A stretch of 64,000 nucleotides of DNA from Denitratisoma sp. (GTDB lineage: Bacteria > Pseudomonadota > Gammaproteobacteria > Burkholderiales > Rhodocyclaceae), in contig JAVSMO010000001.1 in the NCBI GenBank assembly GCA_032027165.1, positions 3,222,761 through 3,286,760 of the forward strand. Reading direction: 5' to 3'. Of this stretch, positions 29,515 through 36,645 are shown in pieces. Position 1 is the stretch's first letter. The number at the start of each line of letters is the position of its first letter. The position numbers and the translations under genes are program-made. The notes beneath the pieces were generated by a model. The model was not told the DNA's origin. It made no database searches and worked only from the letters and a program-made list of their open reading frames with translations.

Positions 29515-29565
29515 TATCAATTGATAGACGGACCCATGGGTCCGTCTAATAACTGTTAGATGCTT
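29515..29565. other. attI-like region with adjacent palindromes and first crossover
   Basis: A 12-bp palindrome TATCAATTGATA (29515-29526) abuts a perfect 24-bp palindrome (29525-29548) whose half is TAGACGGACCCA. Seven bases later GTTAGATGC gives the crossover between G29555 and T29556. The position, between the intI start and the first cassette, is that of attI. Integrase-binding sites of the attI1 kind could not be matched. The 29366-29473 stretch holds nothing else recognisable. Confidence 0.6.
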
Positions 29566-29570
29566 ATCTC

Positions 29571-30131
29571 ATGACTCCAATCACTAAAGACATCAAGACC
29601 CAGTTATCCACCGGTGAAAGTGTGCTGTGGTCCGGGCAACCACGTCAGGGCATCATTCTTCGGGGCACCGACGCTTTCATGATTCCGTTCAGCCTGTTGT
29701 GGGGCGGCTTCGCCATATTCTGGGAGCTTTCAGTTATCAATTCCAACGCGCCGGCATTTTTCGTGCTGTTTGGAATTCCCTTCGTTCTCATCGGCATTTA
29801 CCTCATCATCGGCCGCTTCTTTTTCGAGGCAAAGCGCCGCGCCCGTACCTACTACGCGGTAACCAATGAACGGGTACTAATTGTCTCTGGCTTGTTTGGG
29901 CGCAAAGTTCAGTCGCTAAACCTTCGCACCCTCTCCGACCTCTCGCTTTCAGAAACCAAAGGCGATGAAGGCACCATCGCCTTCGGAGGTGGATCACCTT
30001 TCGGTTCAATGTTTGGCGGCTTTTCTGGCTGGCCGGGCATGGGTGCGTACTTAGGCCCTCGCTTCGAGTTAGTCGCAAACGCGAAAACCATCTTCGAAAC
30101 CATTCGTGGGGCACAACGTGCTGCTGCTTAA
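29571..30131 (+). CDS. cassette 1: bacterial PH-domain membrane protein
   Basis: A 186-residue protein. Two hydrophobic helices (about 35-55 and 62-85) precede a bacterial PH-like domain with ARTYYAVTNERVLIVSGLFGRKVQSLNL. This is typical of the DUF304/bPH_2 membrane proteins, whose roles are largely unknown. A Gly/Phe-rich stretch (FGGGSPFGSMFGGF) precedes the C-terminus. The ORF begins 15 bases after the crossover point, and the stop lies 5 bases before the attC R'' box. Confidence 0.8.
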   Translation: MTPITKDIKTQLSTGESVLWSGQPRQGIILRGTDAFMIPFSLLWGGFAIFWELSVINSNAPAFFVLFGIPFVLIGIYLIIGRFFFEAKRRARTYYAVTNERVLIVSGLFGRKVQSLNLRTLSDLSLSETKGDEGTIAFGGGSPFGSMFGGFSGWPGMGAYLGPRFELVANAKTIFETIRGAQRAAA

Positions 30132-30135
30132 TCCC

Positions 30136-30210
30136 GCATCAAACCCGCCGCTCCAGGGGACGCTGCGCGATAAAGCGCCGCGCAGCGCCCCTGAGCTATC
30201 ACGTTATGCG
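30136..30210 (+). repeat. attC site of cassette 1
   Basis: R'' is GCATCAAAC, one base different from the complement of the cassette start GTTAGATGC. R' is GTTATGCG with the crossover after G30203. The inner arms AGGGG-A-CGCTGCGCG and CGCGCAGCGCCCCT pair with one unpaired A, the expected extrahelical base. Confidence 0.85.
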
Positions 30211-30252
30211 TCACAATCATTTGCCACTCCGGCAGCACAAGGGAGAAATATC

Positions 30253-30891
30253 ATGCGTCGCTTGCTGATCATTGCAATTCCGCTTTCTGTCGCGGCATGC
30301 GCCGGAAAAGTCGATTACGTTCGCCCAACTACGCAACTTGCTCCCGCATCGAACGTCAAGACCATCGATAGACCGCGTGAGGCGGTATGGAACGCAAGCG
30401 TTCCTGAACTGGGTAAGCAGTTTTTTGTAATCAACAATCTCGATAAATCGTCCGGCCTAATGAACATCAGCTATACGGGCGACCCCGAACGCTACATAGA
30501 CTGCGGACGAATTACCTCCTATGTGAAGAACGCTCGCGGAGAGCGTACATACGACTTCCCCGGAGCGAAGGCGCAACAGTCATACGAAATAATGAATCCG
30601 AGTGTTGGACTATTTCACCTTGATCGCCGCATGAATCTAGAAGGTCGAGTGAACTTGATCTTCGAGGAAGTTAGCCCCACGACAACCCGCATAACTGCAA
30701 ATACGAGATATGTCGTGACAAGAACGCAAGTTGTTCAGAGTGCGGCTAACAACATCCCGCAAACCAAGACCGACACTATCTCTTTCAATTCAGGGTCTGG
30801 TGCTTCATTTCCAATGGCTAACCAAGGGCAGGCAGCCGAATGTGTCTCTACGGGTGCATTGGAGCGAGAGATTCTCTCGGCGATCAAATGA
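30253..30891 (+). CDS. cassette 2: lipoprotein of unknown function
   Basis: The ATG at 30253 gives MRRLLIIAIPLSVAACAGK, a lipoprotein signal with lipobox VAAC. An upstream in-frame start would read through attC1 and is rejected. The mature protein (~195 residues) has a beta-rich look with TTTRITANTRYVVTRT and conserved-looking Cys at CGRI and AECVST. No family is recognised. The stop TGA is the first three bases of the attC R'' box. It is slightly more AT-rich than the core genes. Confidence 0.8.
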   Translation: MRRLLIIAIPLSVAACAGKVDYVRPTTQLAPASNVKTIDRPREAVWNASVPELGKQFFVINNLDKSSGLMNISYTGDPERYIDCGRITSYVKNARGERTYDFPGAKAQQSYEIMNPSVGLFHLDRRMNLEGRVNLIFEEVSPTTTRITANTRYVVTRTQVVQSAANNIPQTKTDTISFNSGSGASFPMANQGQAAECVSTGALEREILSAIK

Positions 30892-30965
30892 CGCATAACC
30901 CGGCAGTCCACACGGACGCTGCGCGATAAAGCCGCGCAGCGCCGGTGACCTCCACGTTAGAACTC
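30889..30965 (+). repeat. attC site of cassette 2
   Basis: R'' TGACGCATAAC is the exact complement of the cassette's own start GTTATGCGTCA (30203 on). R' is GTTAGAACTC with crossover after G30956. The inner arms CGGACGCTGCGCG and CGCGCAGCGCCG again leave one unpaired A. Confidence 0.92.
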
Positions 30966-30966
30966 T

Positions 30967-31503
30967 ATGGCTATCCACTTCTGGAACACTGACAAACTGA
31001 TCAAGCGCCTCGCGGATGACAACGTCTCCGAGATTGAGACGATGCGCTACGCCATGATTGGCGCAGGGCTGTATTCGTTTGCTATTTACTACGCCCTTTT
31101 GGCCGGTACCTATCGGAGTTGGCTTCTTCTGTATGAATTTATTTGCGTATTGCTCATCTCTGTAATTGGTGTCGCGGAATGCTTTAAGGCCAACGGTGGT
31201 CCACTCGGCCGCGACTTCCTGAAACGCTTTACCGTTATAAGTATTCCAGTCGGTATCAAGCTATTTCTGGCGGGACTTTTTTTCGGCATTGTTGGATATT
31301 TCGGGTTTAGTTATGTTGTTACCCCGCAAAGCTTCCGAAATCCAGCTTTTGTATTTGAGCTGTACTCCTTTGCATTTGCGGCGCTCTTCATGTTTGTTTA
31401 CTACTGGCGCATTGCAACACATTTATCTCGGTTGCAATTGCAACAGAGTTCTAACACTGCGCTCCAAGGGACGCTGCGCGATGAAGCCGCGCAGCGCCCC
31501 TGA
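30967..31503 (+). CDS. cassette 3: four-helix membrane protein, unknown
   Basis: 178 residues with hydrophobic segments near 26-46, 50-68, 92-115 and 127-147. The N-terminus is charged and soluble. The last ~18 residues (SSNTALQGTLRDEAAQRP) are encoded by the attC site, so the ORF has no stop of its own before the recombination site. No family is recognised. The start is ten bases after the crossover point, so any ribosome site would come from the previous attC. Confidence 0.72.
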   Translation: MAIHFWNTDKLIKRLADDNVSEIETMRYAMIGAGLYSFAIYYALLAGTYRSWLLLYEFICVLLISVIGVAECFKANGGPLGRDFLKRFTVISIPVGIKLFLAGLFFGIVGYFGFSYVVTPQSFRNPAFVFELYSFAFAALFMFVYYWRIATHLSRLQLQQSSNTALQGTLRDEAAQRP

Positions 31504-31521
31504 GCTTGGACGTTAGAACTC
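31446..31521 (+). repeat. attC site of cassette 3
   Basis: R'' GAGTTCTAAC is the exact complement of its cassette start GTTAGAACTC. Crossover is after G31512. The inner arms AAGGG-A-CGCTGCGCG and CGCGCAGCGCCCCT match the other sites. Confidence 0.92.
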
Positions 31522-31980
31522 ATGGCGCCGCACGTCTCTGACCAGTCAACAGTTGTTCGGTGGGATACACCATTCGTAGACATGCTTTTCCCTGCTGTAC
31601 AACCAATATTCTCAGCTTCTGACAACTCTCTGATTGTGATCGTAATGCCGCAAGGCCTTGGGAAATATCCTGGCTATTCAGTCGTTTTCAAAGATGCGCC
31701 GCTAGTGATGGTTTATGAAGAACTCAATGCGCCAACTGACCCACAATGGGTGGCAGCTGGTGGCCATACACTAAAGGCGAGCTCAAGCTACAAATGGGTT
31801 AATTCGCCACTGGTCATGCGCAATCTGCGTCTTGGAATGAAAGCTGTGTTTGAAAATGCAAAACTTGAGCACTACATCGTATGCGGAGGTAATAATATAG
31901 TTGAGGTATTAGCCGCAGAAGTGCCGGCAATTGCAATCTTCAATAGTCCGCGTACGTTCAGTGAAATCTATGAGTTCTAA
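31522..31980 (+). CDS. cassette 4: hypothetical protein
   Basis: A 152-residue soluble protein, start nine bases after the crossover. It has mixed alpha/beta character with NSLIVIVMPQGLGKYPGYSVVF and HYIVCGGNNIVEVLA. No membrane helix, signal peptide or known motif was found. The stop TAA lies inside the R'' box of its attC. GC content is visibly lower than in the core genes, in keeping with an acquired cassette. Confidence 0.7.
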   Translation: MAPHVSDQSTVVRWDTPFVDMLFPAVQPIFSASDNSLIVIVMPQGLGKYPGYSVVFKDAPLVMVYEELNAPTDPQWVAAGGHTLKASSSYKWVNSPLVMRNLRLGMKAVFENAKLEHYIVCGGNNIVEVLAAEVPAIAIFNSPRTFSEIYEF

Positions 31981-32071
31981 CTATCGCTTCGAGGGGACCG
32001 CCGAGAAGCTGCGCTTCTCGGTTCCCCGTCGGCTGCGCCGCCGGGCGGCCCCTCAAGCTAAACGTTGAAGC
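31970..32071 (+). repeat. attC site of cassette 4 (divergent, longer)
   Basis: R'' ATGAGTTCTAAC is the exact complement of its cassette start GTTAGAACTCAT. R' is GTTGAAGC with crossover after G32064. The inner sequence differs from the other four sites. It holds GAGGGGACCGCC against GGGCGGCCCCTC plus an internal GAGAAGCTGCGCTTCTC hairpin. The total is about 100 bp. Confidence 0.85.
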
Positions 32072-33832
32072 TGTAGAAAAACCCTCTTTCCCCTCTGAAC
32101 AGAGCACATAAAAATCGGCGCGGATCATTACCGCGCCGTTTTTCATTCATGATTTGATTTCTCGCCGTCCCGCAGCGACTGACTTTTCCCCAGGCGGAGG
32201 TTTTCCCCTCCGTTTCCTACCTTCCGAACCCGTGGTGCGCCAGCTTCTCGATGTTGTGCACCAGGCAGTAGAGCTTCCACTGCGCATCGACCTTCTTCCT
32301 GCCGCGCAGCGTGAAGCGGTTGAGGCCCTTGTTGTGGCGAATGTTGGCGAAGACCGGTTCCACTGTGGCGAAGCGCCGCCCGTAGAGGGCACGCCCCTGC
32401 GGACTGTCGATGGCCCGTTTCATGATGTCGGTGTAGCTCTCCGGCGTGTCTTTCGCCTTGCCGCGGAAGAAGCACACCTGCCGGGTCTTCGTCTTCTGCG
32501 GCGTGCGCAGGCAGCGTTCCCGCTGGCTGCACGGCAGGCAGTCGCGCAGCGCGCCCTGGAACTTCACGGCAACGTAGCCGTTGTGGATGCAGTTCGCGCC
32601 GTTGCGGTAGAGCGCCTTGCCCGCCGGGCAGGTGCAGGTGCCGGCGGCTGGATCGTAGGCGAAGTCTTCGGGCCGGTAGTGCTGCGCCTTGTCCGCCGGC
32701 CGCATCTTGTCGTGGAGCGGATCGGGCAGCGCTTTGTATTTGGCTCTCCCCTTGAAGCGTTCGTCGCGAGCGCGCAGGCCGTTGTCGGCAATCAGCGCAG
32801 GGATGTTGCGGCTGGCCAGGGCCTTCAAGTTGGCTTCCGAGTGGTAGCCGGCGTCAGCCGTGATCAGGGTCTCGTCGCTCATGTGCGGCTCGAGCGCCGC
32901 GACCACCGGCAGGAGCAGCGCCTGCTCGCTGCCCGTGCCCCAGGCTTGCGCCTCGACGATGATCTGGTGTTTGGCATCGACCGCCGCCACTCCGCAATAG
33001 CCCTGCACCACGCCCTTGTCGGTGGCCATCTTGGCGCTCTCGTTGTCGGTGCGGTTGCTCTTCCTGACACTGCCCCTGGTGCCGCGCCGATCCTCGGGGT
33101 TCTCCTTGAGCCAGGCCCTCATCTGTGCCGCTTCGCGTTCGAGTCGCGCGACGCGACGCGCCGACTTCTCGGCCAGGTCAGGCTCGATCCCGCGGGCGTC
33201 TTCGGCACGGTGGCGCGCGAGCATGGCGCAGGCGGCAGCCTCCAACTTCACCGCCTGCCGTTCAAACTCGGCCCGCGTGCCGCTTCTTTGCTTGGCGGCG
33301 TTGGACGGCAGCTTGACGCCGTCGATGGCGAACATCTGGCGGCCGATCAGGCCCTGGCGGTCGCACAGGTACAGGATCTGGGCAAAGAGGGGGACGATGG
33401 CGTCCCCCAGTTCGGAGACGAAGGCGGCGATGGTGGTGAAGTGCGGCGCGCTATCCCCCGACAGGGCGATGAAGGTGACGTGCTCGCGGCAGGCCCGTTC
33501 GATGGCCCGGCTGCTGACGATGCCCTGGCTGTAGGCGAAGAGCACCACCTTGAGCAGCATCCCGGGCGGATAGGCGGTGGCGCCGGTCAGATCGTTGCGG
33601 TAGCGGGCATCGAAGCCGGTCAGGTCGATCTCATGATCGATCAGATGGTGCAGGGCGTGCTCGAAGGTGCCGGGCAGGAGCTGGCGCTCCAGATCGACGG
33701 CAAGAAACCGCGGATTGGTATCAATGTGCTTGTAGCGGGCCACGCCGGTCTCCCAAAACCGAATACCCCTTCGAGCCTTGATATTCCATTTGGTTCACGG
33801 CAGGATGCCGGCATGAAAAGAGTTTTTCTACA
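32072..33832 (-). mobile_element. IS1182-family insertion sequence
   Basis: The ends form an imperfect inverted repeat starting TGTAGAAAAAC on both sides (left TGTAGAAAAACCCTCTTT, right end read inward TGTAGAAAAACTCTTTTC). One transposase gene fills the element. Flanks are GAAGC on the left and CCCTCG on the right, so no target duplication is evident. It lies between the R' of attC4 and the crossover G of the ankyrin cassette, with only 7 and 6 bases of flanking cassette DNA left. Confidence 0.85.
32217..33743 (-). CDS. IS1182 family transposase
   Basis: A 508-residue DDE transposase. The N-terminal DUF772-type helix region (TGATAYPPGMLLKVVLFAYSQG, then SSRAIERACREHVTFIALSGD) is followed by an RNase-H-like core with AIDGVKLPSNAAK, TADAGYHSEANLK (catalytic Asp) and RFATVEPVFANIRHNKGLNRF (catalytic Glu). 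A Cys cluster (CTCPAGKAL ... CLPCSQRERCL) lies in between, as usual in this family. It appears full length and intact. Confidence 0.93.
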   Translation of the reverse strand: MARYKHIDTNPRFLAVDLERQLLPGTFEHALHHLIDHEIDLTGFDARYRNDLTGATAYPPGMLLKVVLFAYSQGIVSSRAIERACREHVTFIALSGDSAPHFTTIAAFVSELGDAIVPLFAQILYLCDRQGLIGRQMFAIDGVKLPSNAAKQRSGTRAEFERQAVKLEAAACAMLARHRAEDARGIEPDLAEKSARRVARLEREAAQMRAWLKENPEDRRGTRGSVRKSNRTDNESAKMATDKGVVQGYCGVAAVDAKHQIIVEAQAWGTGSEQALLLPVVAALEPHMSDETLITADAGYHSEANLKALASRNIPALIADNGLRARDERFKGRAKYKALPDPLHDKMRPADKAQHYRPEDFAYDPAAGTCTCPAGKALYRNGANCIHNGYVAVKFQGALRDCLPCSQRERCLRTPQKTKTRQVCFFRGKAKDTPESYTDIMKRAIDSPQGRALYGRRFATVEPVFANIRHNKGLNRFTLRGRKKVDAQWKLYCLVHNIEKLAHHGFGR

Positions 33833-34258
33833 CCCTCGTTAGCCCTCTCAAGATGCCTCGCAAGCCTTCGCCATATGCGTTCATCAAGGCCGTGGTTCAA
33901 GGCAACACCAAACGCGTTCGAAACATGCTTCGTGTTGGCGCATCTATCGCCCGGCCGGACCAATATGGGTGGTTGCCTATTCACCGAGCCGCCGGAAACG
34001 ACCAAGGCAATATTGTTCGTCTCCTCCTGCAGTCTGGCTCTGCGCTTGAGCCAAGAGGAACAGAAAACTGGACGCCACTACACCTCGCGTGTGTAAGCTC
34101 TAGCCCTACTGCTGTAGCCGCACTACTTGAGCATGGTGCGAACGTTGCCGCCGTTTCCATTTACGGCCACACGCCGCTTCACCTTTCGATTGACCTGCTC
34201 CCCATTTTCAGTACCAGCCTGAAGTTAGTAAAGTCCGCTTTTGAAGGGAGAAGCGGGC

Positions 34259-34522
34259 ATGAAGAAGCGGTTCACGGAAGAGCAGATCATCGGGTACCTC
34301 AAGCAGGCGGAAGCCGGGGTGGCGATCAAGGATCTGTGCAGGAAGCATGGCTTTAGCGATGCGGCCTTCTACACCTGGCGGCGCAAGTTCGGCGGCATGG
34401 ACGTGGCGGATGCCAAGCGGCTGCGCGAGCTGGAGGCGGAGAACGCCAAGCTGAAGAAGCTGCTGGCCGAATCGATGCTCGACATCGAGGCGCTCAAGGT
34501 TGTTGTCAAGGGAAAGCGCTGA
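34259..34522 (+). CDS. IS3-family transposase OrfA
   Basis: An 87-residue helix-turn-helix protein ([19 protein letters not shown] ... [20 protein letters not shown]) with a leucine-zipper-like tail. The start at 34259 follows a GGAG. The heptamer GGGAAAG at 34510-34516 is in the G_GGA_AAG phase with the stop just after, so a -1 frameshift could fuse it to OrfB. Confidence 0.93.
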   Translation: MKKRFTEEQIIGYLKQAEAGVAIKDLCRKHGFSDAAFYTWRRKFGGMDVADAKRLRELEAENAKLKKLLAESMLDIEALKVVVKGKR

Positions 34523-34551
34523 CCCCGCAGGCCAAGCGCCAGGCGGTTGCC

Positions 34552-35379
34552 GTGATGCAGGAGAAGACGTCCATCTCCCAGCGTCGCGCCTGCCGGCTTG
34601 TGGGGGTATCGCGCACGGTGTTGAACTACGAAGCCAAGACCGACCCGGCCAACCAGGCGCTGGCCGGGCGGATGGTCGAACTGGCCGCCGAGCGGCGCCG
34701 CTTCGGCTACAGGCGTCTGCATGTGCTGTTGCGGCGGGAAGGCCATCAGGCGAACCACAAGCGGGTGTTTCGCCTGTACCAGGGCGCGGGGCTGGCGGTG
34801 CCCAAGCGCAAGCGGCGCAAGGGGGTGGCGATGGAGCGCCAGCCGCTGACCTTGCCCGAGGCGCCGAACCAGGTCTGGTCGATGGATTTCGTGATGGATG
34901 CGCTGTCCTCGGGGCGGCGCCTGAAGTGCCTGAACATCGTGGATGACTGCACCAAGGAATCCGTGGATATCGTGCTCGACCACAGCATCAGCGGGCAGTA
35001 TGTGACGCGCGTGCTGGATCAGGCGGCGCGCTTCCGCGGCTTGCCGGCGGCGATCCGCACCGACCAGGGGCCGGAGTTCACCAGCAAGGCGCTCGACCAG
35101 TGGGCTTATCGGAACGGTGTCGAGTTGAAGCTCATCCAGCCGGGCAAGCCGACGCAGAACGCCTACATCGAGTCGTTCAACGGCAAGTTCCGCGATGAGT
35201 GCCTGAACGAGCATTGGTTCACGAGCTTGGCCGAAGCGCGGGTGCGGGTGGCGGCCTGGCGGCGCGACTACAACGAGTGCCGGCCGCATAGCGCACTGGG
35301 GTATCTCACGCCGGCGGAGTTCGCGGCGCGCTGTCGGGCAAGCTTGCCCGACAGCGCAACAGAACTGGAAATCGGATAG
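34552..35379 (+). CDS. IS3-family transposase OrfB (DDE integrase)
   Basis: 275 residues from a GTG. An HTH_21 region ([16 protein letters not shown]) precedes an rve-type core with the DDE triad: Asp in WSMDFVMD, Asp in RTDQGPEF, Glu in [14 protein letters not shown]. The frame is open upstream ([17 protein letters not shown]), matching the start of OrfB in relatives, so production as an OrfAB fusion by -1 frameshifting is likely. Full length. Confidence 0.94.
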   Translation: MMQEKTSISQRRACRLVGVSRTVLNYEAKTDPANQALAGRMVELAAERRRFGYRRLHVLLRREGHQANHKRVFRLYQGAGLAVPKRKRRKGVAMERQPLTLPEAPNQVWSMDFVMDALSSGRRLKCLNIVDDCTKESVDIVLDHSISGQYVTRVLDQAARFRGLPAAIRTDQGPEFTSKALDQWAYRNGVELKLIQPGKPTQNAYIESFNGKFRDECLNEHWFTSLAEARVRVAAWRRDYNECRPHSALGYLTPAEFAARCRASLPDSATELEIG

Positions 35380-35584
35380 ATTTATGTTTCGGATTTTACT
35401 AACCACGACCTGGCACTAAAGACGGGGGCAGGTCACGATCATTAGTGAAAATGCGCAAATCATTACTGCTCTTTTGAGGGCCGGCGCCAACTCACTCGTA
35501 ACGGACAATAGTGGCAAAACACCCTTGGACTGTGCGCGCGAATCTGGAAATCAAGAGATCATTGCCCTACTGGAAAATGGCGCC

Positions 35585-35659
35585 GAGGGCTAACAACACG
35601 TTGCAGGGGACGCTGCGCGATAAGGCGCCGCGCAGCGCCCCTGAACTTCGACGTTGAAA
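35585..35659 (+). repeat. attC site of the ankyrin cassette (last attC)
   Basis: R'' GAGGGCTAAC is the exact complement of the cassette start GTTAGCCCTC at 33838. Crossover is after G35653 in GTTGAAAGC. The inner arms AGGGG-A-CGCTGCGCG and CGCGCAGCGCCCCT match attC1. Confidence 0.92.
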
Positions 35660-35900
35660 GCGGGCCTTCAGAACCTTTTCATCTAACCACGCCAGAGTTG
35701 CCTGCCTCGACCGAAGAGGGGAACCTCGCGCGGTTATTGGCCTCGACAGACTATATTGCAACCCGCCAAATGCATGACGAGTAAATCGCTGCCTTCGACA
35801 GACTTTCCGAACATTTTGCTAATTCCTGGGACGCTCTAAATCAATGGGATAGACGGCGCCTCTCCGACAGACTTTATTATTTCATTTCAGCGTGAAAGTC
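35654..35900. other. array-end region with inverted flank repeats and possible gene remnant
   Basis: No attC follows, so this marks the end of the array. Inverted copies related to CGACAGACTTTATT start at 35744, 35796 and 35865; the last is the exact inverse of the left-flank repeats. In one frame 35656-35783 could encode the tail of a protein (ends IATRQMHDE), which may be a remnant of a disrupted chromosomal or cassette gene. No intact gene is seen. Confidence 0.5.
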
Positions 35901-35921
35901 AGCCGCCGCACTGCGGCGGCT
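35901..35921 (-). terminator. hairpin at the dsbC stop codon
   Basis: AGCCGCCGCA and TGCGGCGGCT form a perfect inverted repeat around one base, overlapping the dsbC stop. There is no long T run after it on the minus strand, so termination is uncertain. Confidence 0.45.
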
Positions 35922-36624
35922 ACTTGATCTGCGCCAGCTTCTGTTCGAGTTGCGCCACGGGAACGGCGCCGGGGATGCGCTCGCCGTTGGAGAGGAAAAT
36001 CGTCGGCGTGCCGCGGATGTTGTACTTCTGGGCGAGCGCCACGACCTGCTCGATGGGGGCGTCGCAGGTGCCGGCGGCGGGCACGGTGCCATTTACCATG
36101 AGGTCGCTCCAGGCCCTGGCGCGGTCGGCGGCACACCATACCGCACGCGACTTCTCGGCGGAATCGCGCGACAGGATCGGCAGCAGGAAAGTGTAGATGG
36201 TCACGTTGTCCATGCCCGCCATTTCCTTCGTCAGCTTCTTGCAGTAGCCGCAGTTGGGGTCCTCGAAGGTGGCGAAGACGCGCCTGCCGTCGCCGCGGAC
36301 GGTCTTCACGGCAAGTTGCAGCGGCAAGTCGGAAAACTTGATGGCGGAGAGCTTGTTCTGGCGCTCCTGCGTGAGGTTCTTGCGCGTCCTGGTGTCGATG
36401 ATGTTGCCGTCGAAGAGCAGGCTGACCTTCTCGTCGGTGTAGTAGAGCTCGTTGCCGATCTGGATCTCGTAGAGGCCGAGCACCCCGGCTTTCCTTACCG
36501 CGTCGACCTTGCCGCCCATCCAGGTCTCGACGGCTTTCTTCACTGACGCCTCATCGGCATGGACGGCGCCGGCGGCGAGCAGCAGAAGGGCGAGGCAGGT
36601 GCTTGAGAAAATGCGCTTGAACAT
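35920..36624 (-). CDS. dsbC: thiol:disulfide interchange protein DsbC
   Basis: Periplasmic disulfide isomerase of 234 residues with a signal peptide (MFKRIFSSTCLALLLLAAGAVHA). The N-terminal dimerisation domain precedes a thioredoxin-like domain with active site C125-GY-C128 (EDPNCGYCKKL). The cis-Pro equivalent is in RGTPTIFLSNG. A second Cys pair (VWC ... GTC) fits the structural disulfide of DsbC. It is downstream of the Ubi hydroxylase gene with 21 bases between, so probably co-transcribed. Confidence 0.94.
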   Translation of the reverse strand: MFKRIFSSTCLALLLLAAGAVHADEASVKKAVETWMGGKVDAVRKAGVLGLYEIQIGNELYYTDEKVSLLFDGNIIDTRTRKNLTQERQNKLSAIKFSDLPLQLAVKTVRGDGRRVFATFEDPNCGYCKKLTKEMAGMDNVTIYTFLLPILSRDSAEKSRAVWCAADRARAWSDLMVNGTVPAAGTCDAPIEQVVALAQKYNIRGTPTIFLSNGERIPGAVPVAQLEQKLAQIK

Positions 36625-36645
36625 GATGTCTCCGAAAGGGTGGGG

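Larger units (their letters stand above)
34191..35435 (+). mobile_element. IS3-family element (IS407-type) with 4-bp target duplication
   Basis: The ends read TGACCTGCTCCC on the left and, inward from the right, TGACCTGCCCCC, with further matches including GTTAGTAAA. CGAT is present on both sides (34187-34190 and 35436-35439), a 4-bp duplication typical of the IS407 group. It carries orfA and orfB in overlapping phases and appears complete. The insertion is clearly more recent than capture of the ankyrin cassette. Confidence 0.93.
33853..35593 (+). pseudogene. cassette 6: ankyrin-repeat protein split by an IS element
   Basis: The 5' part (33853-34193) encodes ankyrin repeats with YGWLPIHRAAGND, NWTPLHLACVSS and YGHTPLHLS. 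The 3' part resumes after the insertion with ISENAQIITALLRAGA and SGKTPLDCARESGNQEII, ending at a TAA in the attC R'' box. Removing the IS and one copy of the CGAT duplication restores one frame of about 163 residues. As it stands, the protein would run 167 residues into IS sequence. Ankyrin repeats imply protein binding; the partner is unknown. Confidence 0.88.
28390..35653. mobile_element. chromosomal integron: intI, attI region and cassette array
   Basis: The integrase gene faces left. The array runs right from the crossover G at 29555 to the last attC ending at 35653. Boundaries follow the GTTRRRY crossover rule. Cassette 1 spans 29556-30203, cassette 2 30204-30956, cassette 3 30957-31512, cassette 4 31513-32064, an IS1182-filled remnant 32065-33838, and an ankyrin cassette 33839-35653. 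Each readable R'' box complements the start of its own cassette, as required for excised circles. The attC core is nearly identical in four of five sites, as in chromosomal integrons. Confidence 0.93.

Noticed and set aside
30106..30252. Longer start for the cassette 2 lipoprotein
   Set aside because: It would translate the previous attC and put 49 residues before a clear lipoprotein signal peptide.
32154..33842. A 562-residue plus-strand frame inside the IS1182 element
   Set aside because: Shadow of the transposase on the other strand, which has the DDE and Cys signatures.
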